In this document: one piece after another, positions 21,947 through 31,452 of the stretch
How positions within the stretch are numbered: the stretch's first letter is position 1
How the letters are laid out: each line of letters starts with the position of its first letter
From: Alphaproteobacteria bacterium
Lineage (GTDB): Bacteria; Pseudomonadota; Alphaproteobacteria; UBA6615
NCBI GenBank assembly: GCA_021774445.1
Contig: JAJFJA010000054.1
Location: forward strand, 97,028 to 161,027
Direction: 5' to 3'
DNA: 64,000 bases
Notes under the pieces: generated by a model
Told to the model about the DNA's origin: nothing
The model's database searches: none
The model's input: the letters and a program-made list of their open reading frames with translations, nothing else
Made by a program: the position numbers and the translations under genes

Positions 21947-23887
21947 GTGGTCATGACCGGCCGTCGCAACGCCGGCGGCACGCGTCGAAGCCCCCAGCGA
22001 AGCCCCCAGCGTGCCACGGCCAAGGGCCGTCCACGCCCCCGCAAACGCAGCGGCACCAGGCGCGCCCGGCCGCGCCGCGCCGCAACCGGCCGGGCGGCAT
22101 CCGGACGCGGTCGTGGCAGTTTTCTCGGCTGGGCGCTGAAATGGGGCATATCCCTCGGCATCTGGGGGGCGGTCGCGGGGATCGCCGTGATCGCCTGGCT
22201 GGCTTGGGATCTGCCCGACATTGATCAACTGCGCGATCAGGCGCGGCGACAGGGCGTCGTCCTCCTCGCCGCCGACGGCACGCGCCTCGCCTCCTATGGC
22301 GATCTCTATGGCGCCCGTGTCGATGTATCGGAGCTGCCGGGCTATGTGCCGGACGCCGTCATCGCCATTGAGGATCGACGCTATTATCGCCATTCCGGGA
22401 TCGACATCCGTGGCATCCTGCGGTCGCTGGTCGTCGACATTCGCGCCGGTGCTTTCGTCCAGGGCGGCAGCACCCTGACCCAGCAGCTTGCCAAGAACCT
22501 GTTCCTGACCCCCGAGCGTACACTCACGCGTAAGCTTCGTGAGGCCATGTTGGCGTTCTGGCTCGAGGCTTCTTTCAGCAAGGATGAGCTACTCACGGTC
22601 TATCTCAACCGGGTCTATTTCGGTTCCGGCACCTACGGTGTCGAGGCCGCCGCCCAGAAGTTCTTTGGCCGCTCGGCCCGCAGCATATCGGTCTATGAGG
22701 CGGCTCTGTTGGCCGGCTTGTTGAAGGCGCCGTCGCGCCTCAACCCGATTAGCGACGCGCAAGCGGCCCATGAGCGCGCCCTCGTCGTGCTCGATGCAAT
22801 GGTCGCGGCAGACCGCCTTACCGCGGCGCAGGCGGCGGCGGCCTCGGGCGGCCGCCGCACCAACCCCGGCGAGGCGGCCCGCACGGGCACCGGTCGTTAT
22901 TATGCCGACTGGATCATGCAGCAGGTCGCCGGCTATGTCGGTCTCACCGAAGGCGATTTGATCGTCGAAACCAGCTTCGATCCAGCCATTCAGGCGATCG
23001 CCGAGCGGGCGGTAGCAGGGCAGGCGGAAGCCGCCGAGCAAGTTGCCGTCGTCGTGATGGCCCCCGATGGGGCCGTGCGCGCGATGGTCGGCGGCCGCAG
23101 CTATCGGGCCAGCCAGTTCAACCGCGCCACCCAGGCCTTGCGTCAACCCGGTTCGGCCTTCAAGCCCTTCGTCTATCTGGCCGCCCTCGAGGCCGGTCTT
23201 ACCCCCGATGCCAAAATCGAGGATGCGCCGATCGTCGTCGACGGTTGGTCGCCGCGCAACTTCGGCCGCGAATTTCGCGGTACGGTCACTCTGCGCGAAG
23301 CCGTCGCCCGGTCTCTCAACTCGGTCGCCGTACGGGTGTCCGAACAAGTCGGCCGCCAGACCGTTGCCGATACCGGCCATCGCCTGGGCCTGGAGAGCCA
23401 GCTCAAGACCCATCCAAGCCTGGCCTTGGGCGCCAGCGAGGTTACGCTACTGGAACTCACCGCGGCCTATGCGGTCTTTAGCAATGGCGGCAATGGCGTG
23501 CTGCCGCACGGTATTCGCGAGGTCCGGGACGGCCGCGGCAACGTGCTTTATCGCCGCGGCGGTTCCGGGACCGGCCGGGTCGTCAAGCGAGCCCATGCCG
23601 AAACCATGAATCAGCTCCTCAACGCCGTCGTCGAGTGGGGTACCGGCCGCGCCGCCAAGCTCGACCGCCCGGCCGCCGGCAAGACCGGCACCAGTCAGGA
23701 ATTCCGCGACGCCTGGTTCGTCGGCTACACCAGCGACCTCGTCGCCGGTGTTTGGATGGGCAATGACGACGGCCGCCCCATGGCCGAGATCTCCGGCGGT
23801 GGCGCCCCGGCCCGCCTCTGGCGCCAACTCATGCTCGATGCCCATGGCAACTTGCCGGCCCGCCCCCTGCTCGGCGTCGCCGGCTGA
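21947..23887 (+). CDS. PBP1-type bifunctional transglycosylase/transpeptidase with Arg-rich cytosolic N-terminus
   Basis: GT51 motifs EDRRYYRHSGID and QGGSTLTQQLAKNLFL; transpeptidase motifs RQPGSAFKPFVYLAAL and KTGTSQEFRDAWFVGYT. Confidence 0.93.
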   Translation: MVMTGRRNAGGTRRSPQRSPQRATAKGRPRPRKRSGTRRARPRRAATGRAASGRGRGSFLGWALKWGISLGIWGAVAGIAVIAWLAWDLPDIDQLRDQARRQGVVLLAADGTRLASYGDLYGARVDVSELPGYVPDAVIAIEDRRYYRHSGIDIRGILRSLVVDIRAGAFVQGGSTLTQQLAKNLFLTPERTLTRKLREAMLAFWLEASFSKDELLTVYLNRVYFGSGTYGVEAAAQKFFGRSARSISVYEAALLAGLLKAPSRLNPISDAQAAHERALVVLDAMVAADRLTAAQAAAASGGRRTNPGEAARTGTGRYYADWIMQQVAGYVGLTEGDLIVETSFDPAIQAIAERAVAGQAEAAEQVAVVVMAPDGAVRAMVGGRSYRASQFNRATQALRQPGSAFKPFVYLAALEAGLTPDAKIEDAPIVVDGWSPRNFGREFRGTVTLREAVARSLNSVAVRVSEQVGRQTVADTGHRLGLESQLKTHPSLALGASEVTLLELTAAYAVFSNGGNGVLPHGIREVRDGRGNVLYRRGGSGTGRVVKRAHAETMNQLLNAVVEWGTGRAAKLDRPAAGKTGTSQEFRDAWFVGYTSDLVAGVWMGNDDGRPMAEISGGGAPARLWRQLMLDAHGNLPARPLLGVAG

Positions 23888-23958
23888 CGAGAGCGTGCCC
23901 CGACCGCAAGTGCTCTAAGCATCGTGCCAACCTGTGGCTGCCCGGCTATGCTGTATCC

Positions 23959-25161
23959 ATGAAGACACTCTATCGTGGCGGCTTGGTGTTCGACGGTGGC
24001 GCGGAGCCACTGGCCGGACTTGGCGTATTGGTCGACGGCGCGACAGTCGCCGCCGTGGCGCCACTGGCCGAGTATGATGGCTATGACGGCAAGGTTGTCG
24101 ATACGTCCGGCGGCACTCTGTGCCCGGGTCTGATCGACTGCCACGTCCACCTTTGCTTCGGCGCGGAACCCGATCCCGGCGCCCCGCTGAGCGCGCTCTC
24201 CGACAGTGCGATCGTCATGAACGTCCTGGCGCGGGCGCAGGCGACCTTGGCCAATGGCGTCACCGGCCTGCGCGACTGCGGCGGCAAGAACTTCCTCGAG
24301 CTTGCGGTTCGGGATGCCTGCAATAGCCGGCGCGTCCTCGGTCCGAGCCTGCGGACGACGGGGCCGATCATTTGCCGGGTGGCTCAAAACGGTGACCATG
24401 TCGGGCGTATGGCCCAGGGGCCGGACGCTGTTGCCGCTGCCGTGCGCGAAGTCGTCGCCGCCGGCAGCGACACCGTCAACATCATGGCGACCGGCGCCGT
24501 ACCATCCCAGGCGACCGATCTGGGTGACGCCAACTATTCGGCGGCGGAGATTGCCGCCGGCCTTGCTGAATGCCGGCGCTTGGATGTGCGCTGCGCCAGC
24601 AACGCCCAGATCCCCGAGGATATCGTCAACGTTGCCGTCAATGGGGCGGCGTCGGTCGAATTGGGCACCGAGATGACCGATGACGCCGCGGCGGCGATGA
24701 TCGCCAACGGCGTCTTCCTCGTACCGACCTTGTTGGCGCGGCAATGTGCCTGGGAGGCGCGGCACGCTGCGGGCAAGGACACCAGCGCCCTGACGGCGTT
24801 CATTGCGCGCTCCCAGGAATCCTTGCGCCTGTTCTACCGGGCGGGCGGGCGGATCGCCATCGGCACCGATTGCGGCGCGCCCCACACCCCCCATGGCGGC
24901 AACCCGCGGGAATTGGCGCTGCTGGCGGATGCCGGCATGACACCCCTCGACGTGATGCGTTCCGCCACGAGCCTGGGCGCGCAGCTTGCCGGCCTCGCCG
25001 GCGAAGGCCGGATCGCACCCGGGACATTCGCCGACTTCCTGGTCGTCGGCGGCGATCCCACCCGTGCTATCGCGATGGCCGCCGATCCGGCCAACCACCG
25101 GTTGGTGGTCAAGCGCGGCGCGCCCATCGCCCGGACAACCCCGCTCGGACTCGCCGCCTAG
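23959..25161 (+). CDS. Metal-dependent amidohydrolase family protein
   Basis: GGTLCPGLIDCHVHLCFG, GVTGLRDCGGKNFLELAVRD, IAIGTDCGAPHTPHGGNPRELALLADAGMTPLDVMRSAT. Confidence 0.85.
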   Translation: MKTLYRGGLVFDGGAEPLAGLGVLVDGATVAAVAPLAEYDGYDGKVVDTSGGTLCPGLIDCHVHLCFGAEPDPGAPLSALSDSAIVMNVLARAQATLANGVTGLRDCGGKNFLELAVRDACNSRRVLGPSLRTTGPIICRVAQNGDHVGRMAQGPDAVAAAVREVVAAGSDTVNIMATGAVPSQATDLGDANYSAAEIAAGLAECRRLDVRCASNAQIPEDIVNVAVNGAASVELGTEMTDDAAAAMIANGVFLVPTLLARQCAWEARHAAGKDTSALTAFIARSQESLRLFYRAGGRIAIGTDCGAPHTPHGGNPRELALLADAGMTPLDVMRSATSLGAQLAGLAGEGRIAPGTFADFLVVGGDPTRAIAMAADPANHRLVVKRGAPIARTTPLGLAA

Positions 25162-25354
25162 CGTCGCCGGGCGAGCGCCGTGCCGCAGTGCCAATCATGG
25201 CATCCGCTAAGATCATCCGTATCGGCCCCGACCGTATCGTCTCGCCCGGCTTTGAAGCTGCGGTTTTCGTGCTAAACTAGTGGCCATTACGCTTGGCGTC
25301 CGCGTCGTAGCTTGGCGCCGGACCCAACGTCACCCGACCCACCCCGGATATGGC

Positions 25355-26311
25355 ATGACAGAACAGCCGTCGCGCGCGTCTTCCTCTTCGCCCTGGCCGG
25401 CGATTGGCTTGCTGCTGACCCTCGGCGCCATTTGGGGTGGCGGCACCAGCATTGCCAAGTTCCTGAATTTGTCCGGCGTGCCGCCGTTGGGTGTGGTTTT
25501 CTGGCAGACCCTTGGCGCCGGGTGCCTGTTATTGCTGGCCCGCTGGCGCAGCAGTAGGCGCGTGCCCTTGCGGCTGAACCGTCCGCTGCTCGTCTACTTC
25601 GCCATCAACGGTGTGATCGGTCTTGCGATACCCAGCTCCAACATGGTGTTCGTGACCGGCCAGATCCCGGCGGGGGTCATGGCGGTCGTCCTCACCTTGT
25701 CGCCGGTGCTGACCTATTTGGGCGCCATGTGTCTGCGCTTGGAAAATATGAGCCTGCGCCGCAGCGGCGGTATTGCGCTGGGTTTCGCCGGGGCTTTGCT
25801 CTTGGTTTTGCCGAGCGGCAGCTTGCCGGACCGCTCGCTTCTGCCTTTTGCCCTGCTCGCTTTCCTCACCCCGACTTGCTACGCGATCGCCAATGTTTAC
25901 GCCGAGTTGCGCCGCCCCCAGGGCGTCGATTCCCTGGGACTTGCGGCCGGCGCCACCCTTGCCGCCGCCGCCGGGGTATTTGTCGCGGCTCTGGCGACCG
26001 GGCAGTTCTATCCCATCTGGGAGAGTCCGGGCTGGGTCGAGGTCGTCATGGTCGGCAATATGGTCCTGACATCGATCGCCTATCTGTCGATGTTCTCGTT
26101 GCTGCGTATTGCCGGCTCGGTTTATCTGAGCCAAGTGGCCTATATCGTCACCGTCACCGGGATCGGTTGGGCGGCATTGGCGTTCGCCGAGCGCCCGTCC
26201 GTCTGGCTTTGGGTCGCCGTGGTGGTCATTTTCGCCGGCGTGGCGTTGGTCAATACCAGTCGCAGCGGTCGCCGGTCGGAAGCCGCGATGCCAAGCGCGG
26301 ATGCGGCTTAG
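25355..26311 (+). CDS. EamA/DMT-family transporter
   Basis: About ten hydrophobic segments; LTLGAIWGGGTSIAKFLNLSGVPPLGVVFWQT. Confidence 0.82.
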   Translation: MTEQPSRASSSSPWPAIGLLLTLGAIWGGGTSIAKFLNLSGVPPLGVVFWQTLGAGCLLLLARWRSSRRVPLRLNRPLLVYFAINGVIGLAIPSSNMVFVTGQIPAGVMAVVLTLSPVLTYLGAMCLRLENMSLRRSGGIALGFAGALLLVLPSGSLPDRSLLPFALLAFLTPTCYAIANVYAELRRPQGVDSLGLAAGATLAAAAGVFVAALATGQFYPIWESPGWVEVVMVGNMVLTSIAYLSMFSLLRIAGSVYLSQVAYIVTVTGIGWAALAFAERPSVWLWVAVVVIFAGVALVNTSRSGRRSEAAMPSADAA

Positions 26312-26820
26312 GAACCTTTGCCGGACCGGCCTTTCCCCGGCCGCGCGCCGCGCCGCTTGTGCCCGAACGGGTCGACATCCGCTTCGTTGAGCCAGCTCAT
26401 CACATGGTCCTGGACGTCCGCGACTTTGTCTTCATTGATCGCCTGTCCGCGCACTGAAATCCCCGCCTGGTGCACGCTGTCCGGATCGCCCGACTCCAGC
26501 GGATGCCACCAGGCCAAGGGTTGCCCGTTCGCCAGCAGCCGGTAACCGCAAGTCTCCGGCAGCCAGGCCAGGGTTTTGGCGCTCTCCGGCGTTACCTGTA
26601 CGCAGTCCGGTACGTTGCTCTGGCGATTTGCGTAGTCGCCGCAGCGGCAGGAGCCAAGATCGAGGTAGCGGCAGGCCACGTTGGTCAAGGCGATGGCGCC
26701 GCTGTCCACATCTTCCAGCTTGTGCAGACAGCATTGCCCGCAACCGTCGCACACCGCCTCCCATTCCGCCGCATCCATCTGCGCGAGGGTCTTGCGTTCC
26801 CAGAACTTCGCCTCAGTCAT
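26308..26820 (-). CDS. YcgN/UPF0260 family cysteine-cluster protein
   Basis: MTEAKFWERKTLAQMDAAEWEAVCDGCGQCCLHKLED...CRYLDLGSCRCGDYANRQSNVPDCVQVTP. Confidence 0.88.
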   Translation of the reverse strand: MTEAKFWERKTLAQMDAAEWEAVCDGCGQCCLHKLEDVDSGAIALTNVACRYLDLGSCRCGDYANRQSNVPDCVQVTPESAKTLAWLPETCGYRLLANGQPLAWWHPLESGDPDSVHQAGISVRGQAINEDKVADVQDHVMSWLNEADVDPFGHKRRGARPGKGRSGKGS

Positions 26821-28177
26821 CGGTCGCCCCAGCCACCGCCGGCGGATCTTCGCCATCGATCAGGTGCAGGAAAGACCCGGCGGTCCGCCCGCGCACATGG
26901 CCCGCCGCACCCAGATCATCTCCCGCCGCATCGGTTAGCCGAAACAGCGGGTCGCCGTCAGCCCGCGTGTCGACAAGCGAAGCGTAGTGGAATTCATGGC
27001 CCCGGAACGTCCGCCCGCGTGCGCCCAACGGGCTGGACGCCGCGATCACCGCCCGCCGGTAACCGAGATGCAGTCTTGGCGCTGCAAAGCTCGTCGTCAC
27101 CGGTAGCAGACCCGCCATGCTATGCGGCGCCCCGTCGCCATCCACCAGCACCTCGCCCAGGACCATATAACCGCCGCACTCGCCCCAGATCGCCGCGCCG
27201 CGTTCGGCGGCCCGGCGCACGCCGCCGAGGAACCCGAGATTGGCCGCCAACTGGCCGGCATGCAATTCCGGATAGCCGCCGGGCAGATACACCGCATCGC
27301 ATCCATCGCCCGGCCCCTCGTCCGCCAATGGGGAAAACAAACTGATTTCCGTGCCGGCATCCCGCCAACCGTCGAGCACATGGCCATAGGCAAAGGCGAA
27401 GGCTTGGTCGCGCGCCGCGGCGATGCGTTGTCCCAGCGGCGGTAGAGGTGGCCGCGCCGCTGCCGTCAACCCCATCGACAGCGGGCGCGCCAGCGCTTGC
27501 AACGCGGTCAAGTCGAGATGCCTGTCCACCAGATCGGCCGCTTGCTCGAGGAAAGCCGCCAAGCCAGGATGCTCGCCTGCCGGCACCAATCCAAGGTGAC
27601 GCGCCGGCAATGTCAGCGCGGCATTACGCGGCAGGCAGCCGATCACCGGCAGCCGCGGCACCGCATGGGCCGCGGCGGCCCGCAGCAACGCCTCATGACG
27701 CCCGCTGCCCACATTGTTGAACACCACCCCGCCCAACGACACGTTTTCCCCATAGCCGGCGAAGCCGCGCAGCAGCGCCCCGGCGCTTTCGGCCTGCCCG
27801 CGCGCGTCCACCACCAGCAGCGCCGGCCACCCGGTAAGCGCCGCCAAGGCGGCGGTCGAACCGGGTTGCGGGCGGATATCGACGGCCGCCCCATCGAACA
27901 GGCCCATCACGCCTTCGCAGAGCACCAGGTCGCCGCCGGCGCCGAGTCGCCCCAGCAAACCCGCCAGTGTTCCGGGTGTCATCGCCCAGCTGTCGAGATT
28001 TTGGCAGGCCTGCCCGCTCGCCGCCTGGTGGAAGGCGGGGTCGATATAGTCCGGTCCCACCTTCGCCGGTTTCACGGCAACGCCCCGGCGCGTCAATGCC
28101 CGCAGCACACTGAGGGTTATTGTCGTCTTGCCGCTGCCCGAGGCCGGCGCCGCCACGATTAGGCCCGGTGCGGCCAC
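26813..28177 (-). CDS. cobB: Cobyrinate a,c-diamide synthase
   Basis: GLIVAAPASGSGKTTITLSVLRAL, KVGPDYIDPAFH, VYLPGGYPELHAGQLAAN, IWGECGGYMVLG, FRGHEFHYA. Confidence 0.94.
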   Translation of the reverse strand: MAAPGLIVAAPASGSGKTTITLSVLRALTRRGVAVKPAKVGPDYIDPAFHQAASGQACQNLDSWAMTPGTLAGLLGRLGAGGDLVLCEGVMGLFDGAAVDIRPQPGSTAALAALTGWPALLVVDARGQAESAGALLRGFAGYGENVSLGGVVFNNVGSGRHEALLRAAAAHAVPRLPVIGCLPRNAALTLPARHLGLVPAGEHPGLAAFLEQAADLVDRHLDLTALQALARPLSMGLTAAARPPLPPLGQRIAAARDQAFAFAYGHVLDGWRDAGTEISLFSPLADEGPGDGCDAVYLPGGYPELHAGQLAANLGFLGGVRRAAERGAAIWGECGGYMVLGEVLVDGDGAPHSMAGLLPVTTSFAAPRLHLGYRRAVIAASSPLGARGRTFRGHEFHYASLVDTRADGDPLFRLTDAAGDDLGAAGHVRGRTAGSFLHLIDGEDPPAVAGATDD

Positions 28178-28181
28178 CCGA

Positions 28182-28613
28182 TCACCCGGCGATGCGCAGC
28201 AGCACGAAGATCGCCACCACCAACTGCCCCAGATTCAGGATCATGCTCGCGCGATGCAGGCGGCGAAACACCCCGCGCGCCTGCGCATTGTCGGGGCCGG
28301 CCGCCCGCGCTTCTTCCATGCGGGGGGTCAGCCCCCGCCGGGCGGCCACGAAACCGAAAGCGATGGCCGCCATGCAGGCGACCTCCAGCCCATGGGTCCG
28401 CCCCGCCGCCAGCAGGCCGGCGGTCGCGACCGCCGCGATCGCCATCGCCAAATAATATTGCGGAAACAGCACCGCCATCAGACCGCCGGCGCGTTCTTTG
28501 CCGAGATGGCGAAATACCGTCGGCGCGACGACGAAAGTGAACAGCACCATCCCGCCGACCACCAGCCCGGCGAACAAGCCGACAAACGCCCGCAGATTGA
28601 GCCAGTCGACCAT
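28182..28613 (-). CDS. Four-helix integral membrane protein, DUF4149-like
   Basis: AFVGLFAGLVVGGMVLFTFVVAPTVFRHL...RLHRASMILNLGQLVVAIFVLLRIAG; between cobB and cobA. Confidence 0.6.
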   Translation of the reverse strand: MVDWLNLRAFVGLFAGLVVGGMVLFTFVVAPTVFRHLGKERAGGLMAVLFPQYYLAMAIAAVATAGLLAAGRTHGLEVACMAAIAFGFVAARRGLTPRMEEARAAGPDNAQARGVFRRLHRASMILNLGQLVVAIFVLLRIAG

Positions 28614-28616
28614 GCC

Positions 28617-29465
28617 TTAGCCGGCTTGCCGTTCGTCGTCGAGATTAAGCGGGTCGGCCAGCAACGTCCGGCCGGCCAGCGCCCCTTGCCAGTCGAGGCC
28701 CGCCCGCAACCGCACCACCTCGCCGACGACGAACAGCGCCGGCGGTGCCAACCCCGCCCGCGCGGCGGCGGCCGCGGCATCGCCGATCGTCGTTTCCACC
28801 ACTTGTTGCTGAGCGGTTGCCGCGCTGACCACCAGGGCCGCCGGCTCGTCCGGCCGCCGGCCATGGGCGAGCAGCCGCGCGCTGATCAGCGCCAGATGTT
28901 TTAGCGCCATGTAGAACACCAAGACTTGGCCGCCCTGCGCCAGGGCCTGCCAGTTCAGGCTGTCCGGCATCTGGCCGCCGACGCTGTGCCCGGTGACGAA
29001 GGTCACGGCCGCATTGGTGTCCCGGTGGGTCAAGGGAATCCCGGCATAGGCCAGCCCGCCGGTGCCGGCGGTGATACCGGGCACGATGCGGAACGGCACC
29101 TTGGCCGCCACCAGCGCCAACGCCTCTTCGGCACCGCGCCCGAACACCAGCGGATCGCCGCCTTTCAGCCGCAACACACGTTTGCCGGCATGGGCATGGC
29201 GCACCAGCCGGGCCGAGATATCCGGCTGCCGCGCCGACGGTTTGCCGCCGCGTTTGCCGGCATAGTCCAACGCCGCGCCGGGCGCCGCGAGATCGAGCAC
29301 GCGGCGATCCACCAGGGCGTCGTAAACCACCACATCGGCCTCGCTCAAACCGTGCAGGGCATAAGCGGTGAGCAGCCCCGGATCACCCGGGCCGGCACCG
29401 ACCAGCCACACATGGCCGGGTTCGAGCGCCGGCAATCCGGTTACCGGTGTTACGGATCCTGTCAT
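28617..29465 (-). CDS. cobA: Uroporphyrinogen-III C-methyltransferase
   Basis: VWLVGAGPGDPGLLTAYALHGLSEADVVVYDALVD, VLRLKGGDPLVFGRGAEE. Confidence 0.94.
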   Translation of the reverse strand: MTGSVTPVTGLPALEPGHVWLVGAGPGDPGLLTAYALHGLSEADVVVYDALVDRRVLDLAAPGAALDYAGKRGGKPSARQPDISARLVRHAHAGKRVLRLKGGDPLVFGRGAEEALALVAAKVPFRIVPGITAGTGGLAYAGIPLTHRDTNAAVTFVTGHSVGGQMPDSLNWQALAQGGQVLVFYMALKHLALISARLLAHGRRPDEPAALVVSAATAQQQVVETTIGDAAAAAARAGLAPPALFVVGEVVRLRAGLDWQGALAGRTLLADPLNLDDERQAG

Positions 29466-29531
29466 GACGCCAAGCTACCCTTGTCCGATGGTGGCTGGCT
29501 AGTCCATGTGCCCGCGCCCTACACTGGGGCC

Positions 29532-30617
29532 ATGGGCAACTCACCGGAACAAACCCTGAGACGTGGCTGGACCACCGGCGCTTGTGCGACCGCCGCGGCC
29601 CACGCCGCCTATGCGGCGCTGCTCACCGGCCGCTTCCCCGATCCGGTGGCGATCACGCTGCCGCGCGGCGGCACGGCGTCGTTCCGCCTCGCCGAGACCG
29701 CGCTGGCGGACGATTCGGCGACCGCCGGTGTGACCAAGGATGCCGGCGACGACCCCGATGTAACCCACGGCGCGCTGATCCGCGCCACCGTGGCGCCGGG
29801 GCCGACCGGCACTGGCGTTCGGTTCGTGGCCGGCGAAGGGGTCGGCACGGTGACTCTGCCCGGCCTGCCGATCCCCGTCGGCGAACCCGCCATCAACCCC
29901 AAGCCGCGCGCCATGATGGCGGCGGCCATCGCCGAGGTCGCCGCCGGCCATGGCGGTTCCGGCGACGTCGCTATCACCATCGCCATTCCCGGTGGGGCGG
30001 CGCTGGCGCAACAGACCAGCAATCCGCGCCTCGGCATCGTCGGCGGCCTCAGCGTGCTCGGCACCACCGGTGTGGTCATCCCCTATTCCTGTTCATCTTG
30101 GATCCATTCCATCCACCGTGGCATCGATGTCGCCCGCGCCGCTGGGCTCGACCACCTCGCCGCCGCCACCGGCCGCACCTCCGAGGCGACGGTTCGGCGC
30201 CTCTATGGCCTGCCGGAGCAGGCGTTGTTGGAGATCGGCGACTTCGCCGGCGCCACCCTGAAATATCTGCGCCGCCGCCCGGTTCCGCGGCTCACCATCG
30301 CCGGGGGTTTTGCCAAGCTGTCCAAACTGGCCGACGGGGCGATGGACCTGCACAGCGACCGCAGTACCGTCGACATTGCCGGCCTTGCCCGACGACTGGC
30401 TGAGGCTGGGGCACCGCGAGCTGCCGTCGACCGTGCCGCCGAATCCGCCAGCGCCGGCGCCGTCCTGGCTATCGCCGACGAGGTTGGCATGCCCTTGGCC
30501 GACCGCGTCGCCGCGCGCGCCCGCACCGTGGCCCTGGCGGCTCTGCCCGGCGGCACGGCCGTCGACATCGTCGTCACCGACCGGGCCGGCAACATCATCG
30601 GCCGCGCCGGTCCATGA
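29532..30617 (+). CDS. cbiD: Cobalt-precorrin-5B (C1)-methyltransferase
   Basis: LRRGWTTGACATAAAHAAYAALL, KDAGDDPDVTHGALI, GEPAINPKPRAMM, PYSCSSWIHSIHRGIDVARAAG. Confidence 0.94.
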   Translation: MGNSPEQTLRRGWTTGACATAAAHAAYAALLTGRFPDPVAITLPRGGTASFRLAETALADDSATAGVTKDAGDDPDVTHGALIRATVAPGPTGTGVRFVAGEGVGTVTLPGLPIPVGEPAINPKPRAMMAAAIAEVAAGHGGSGDVAITIAIPGGAALAQQTSNPRLGIVGGLSVLGTTGVVIPYSCSSWIHSIHRGIDVARAAGLDHLAAATGRTSEATVRRLYGLPEQALLEIGDFAGATLKYLRRRPVPRLTIAGGFAKLSKLADGAMDLHSDRSTVDIAGLARRLAEAGAPRAAVDRAAESASAGAVLAIADEVGMPLADRVAARARTVALAALPGGTAVDIVVTDRAGNIIGRAGP

Positions 30618-30627
30618 GCCCCAACCC

Positions 30628-31410
30628 GTGAGCTCGATCCCGCCAACACGGATCCTCATTCTCGGCGGCACCGCCGAGGCGGTGGATTTGGCCGCCGCCC
30701 TGCTCGCCCGTTTCGGGGCTGCCGTTCAGGTGATCTCTTCCCAGGCCGGCCGCACCCGAAGCCCGCGTCTGCCGGTAGGGGAGTGGCGTATCGGCGGTTT
30801 TGGCGGCGCGTCGGGCCTCGCGGCCTATCTGGCCGAGCAACGCATCGATCTTGTCATCGATGCCACCCATCCCTTTGCGAGCCGCATTTCCGCCAGTGCC
30901 CGCACCGCCTGCCGCCGCGCCGGCTGCCGCCGCCTGATGCTGGTCCGGCCGACCTGGCGCCGTCAGCCCGGCGATGATTGGCGCGAGGCTGCCGACGCCG
31001 GCGCCGCCGCGGCGCTTGTCGAGCCTCTCGGCCGTCGTGTTTTTCTCACCATTGGGCGCCGTGACCTCGGCGCTTTTTCCCACTTGGCCGACCATTGGTT
31101 CCTGGTTCGGCTGGTCGACCAACCGGACACACCCTTGCCGTTGCCGCATCAGCGGGTCATTACCGGCCGTGGCCCCTTCAGCTTGGCGGTGGAGAGCACT
31201 CTGCTGCGGGCGGAAAGAATAGACGTCTTGGTCACCAAAGCCTCCGGCGGTGAGGCCACGGCCGCCAAACTCAGCGCTGCCCGCGAAGCGAACCTTCCGG
31301 TCGTCATGATCAGGCGACCCTTGACCGCCTCCGGGGAGCAAGTCGACAGTATCCCTGCCGCCCTCGCGTGGGTCGCCAACGCCTTCGACCCGCAAAGAGC
31401 ACCGCTTTAG
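30628..31410 (+). CDS. cobK: Precorrin-6A / cobalt-precorrin-6A reductase (GTG start proposed)
   Basis: ILILGGTAEAVDLAAAL, LVIDATHPFASRISASA, VLVTKASGGEATAAKLSAAREANLPVVMIRRP. Confidence 0.88.
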   Translation: MSSIPPTRILILGGTAEAVDLAAALLARFGAAVQVISSQAGRTRSPRLPVGEWRIGGFGGASGLAAYLAEQRIDLVIDATHPFASRISASARTACRRAGCRRLMLVRPTWRRQPGDDWREAADAGAAAALVEPLGRRVFLTIGRRDLGAFSHLADHWFLVRLVDQPDTPLPLPHQRVITGRGPFSLAVESTLLRAERIDVLVTKASGGEATAAKLSAAREANLPVVMIRRPLTASGEQVDSIPAALAWVANAFDPQRAPL

Positions 31411-31452
31411 GTGGACTTGACGCGACCCGGTCGGCCGCGCGTTAATGCAGCG

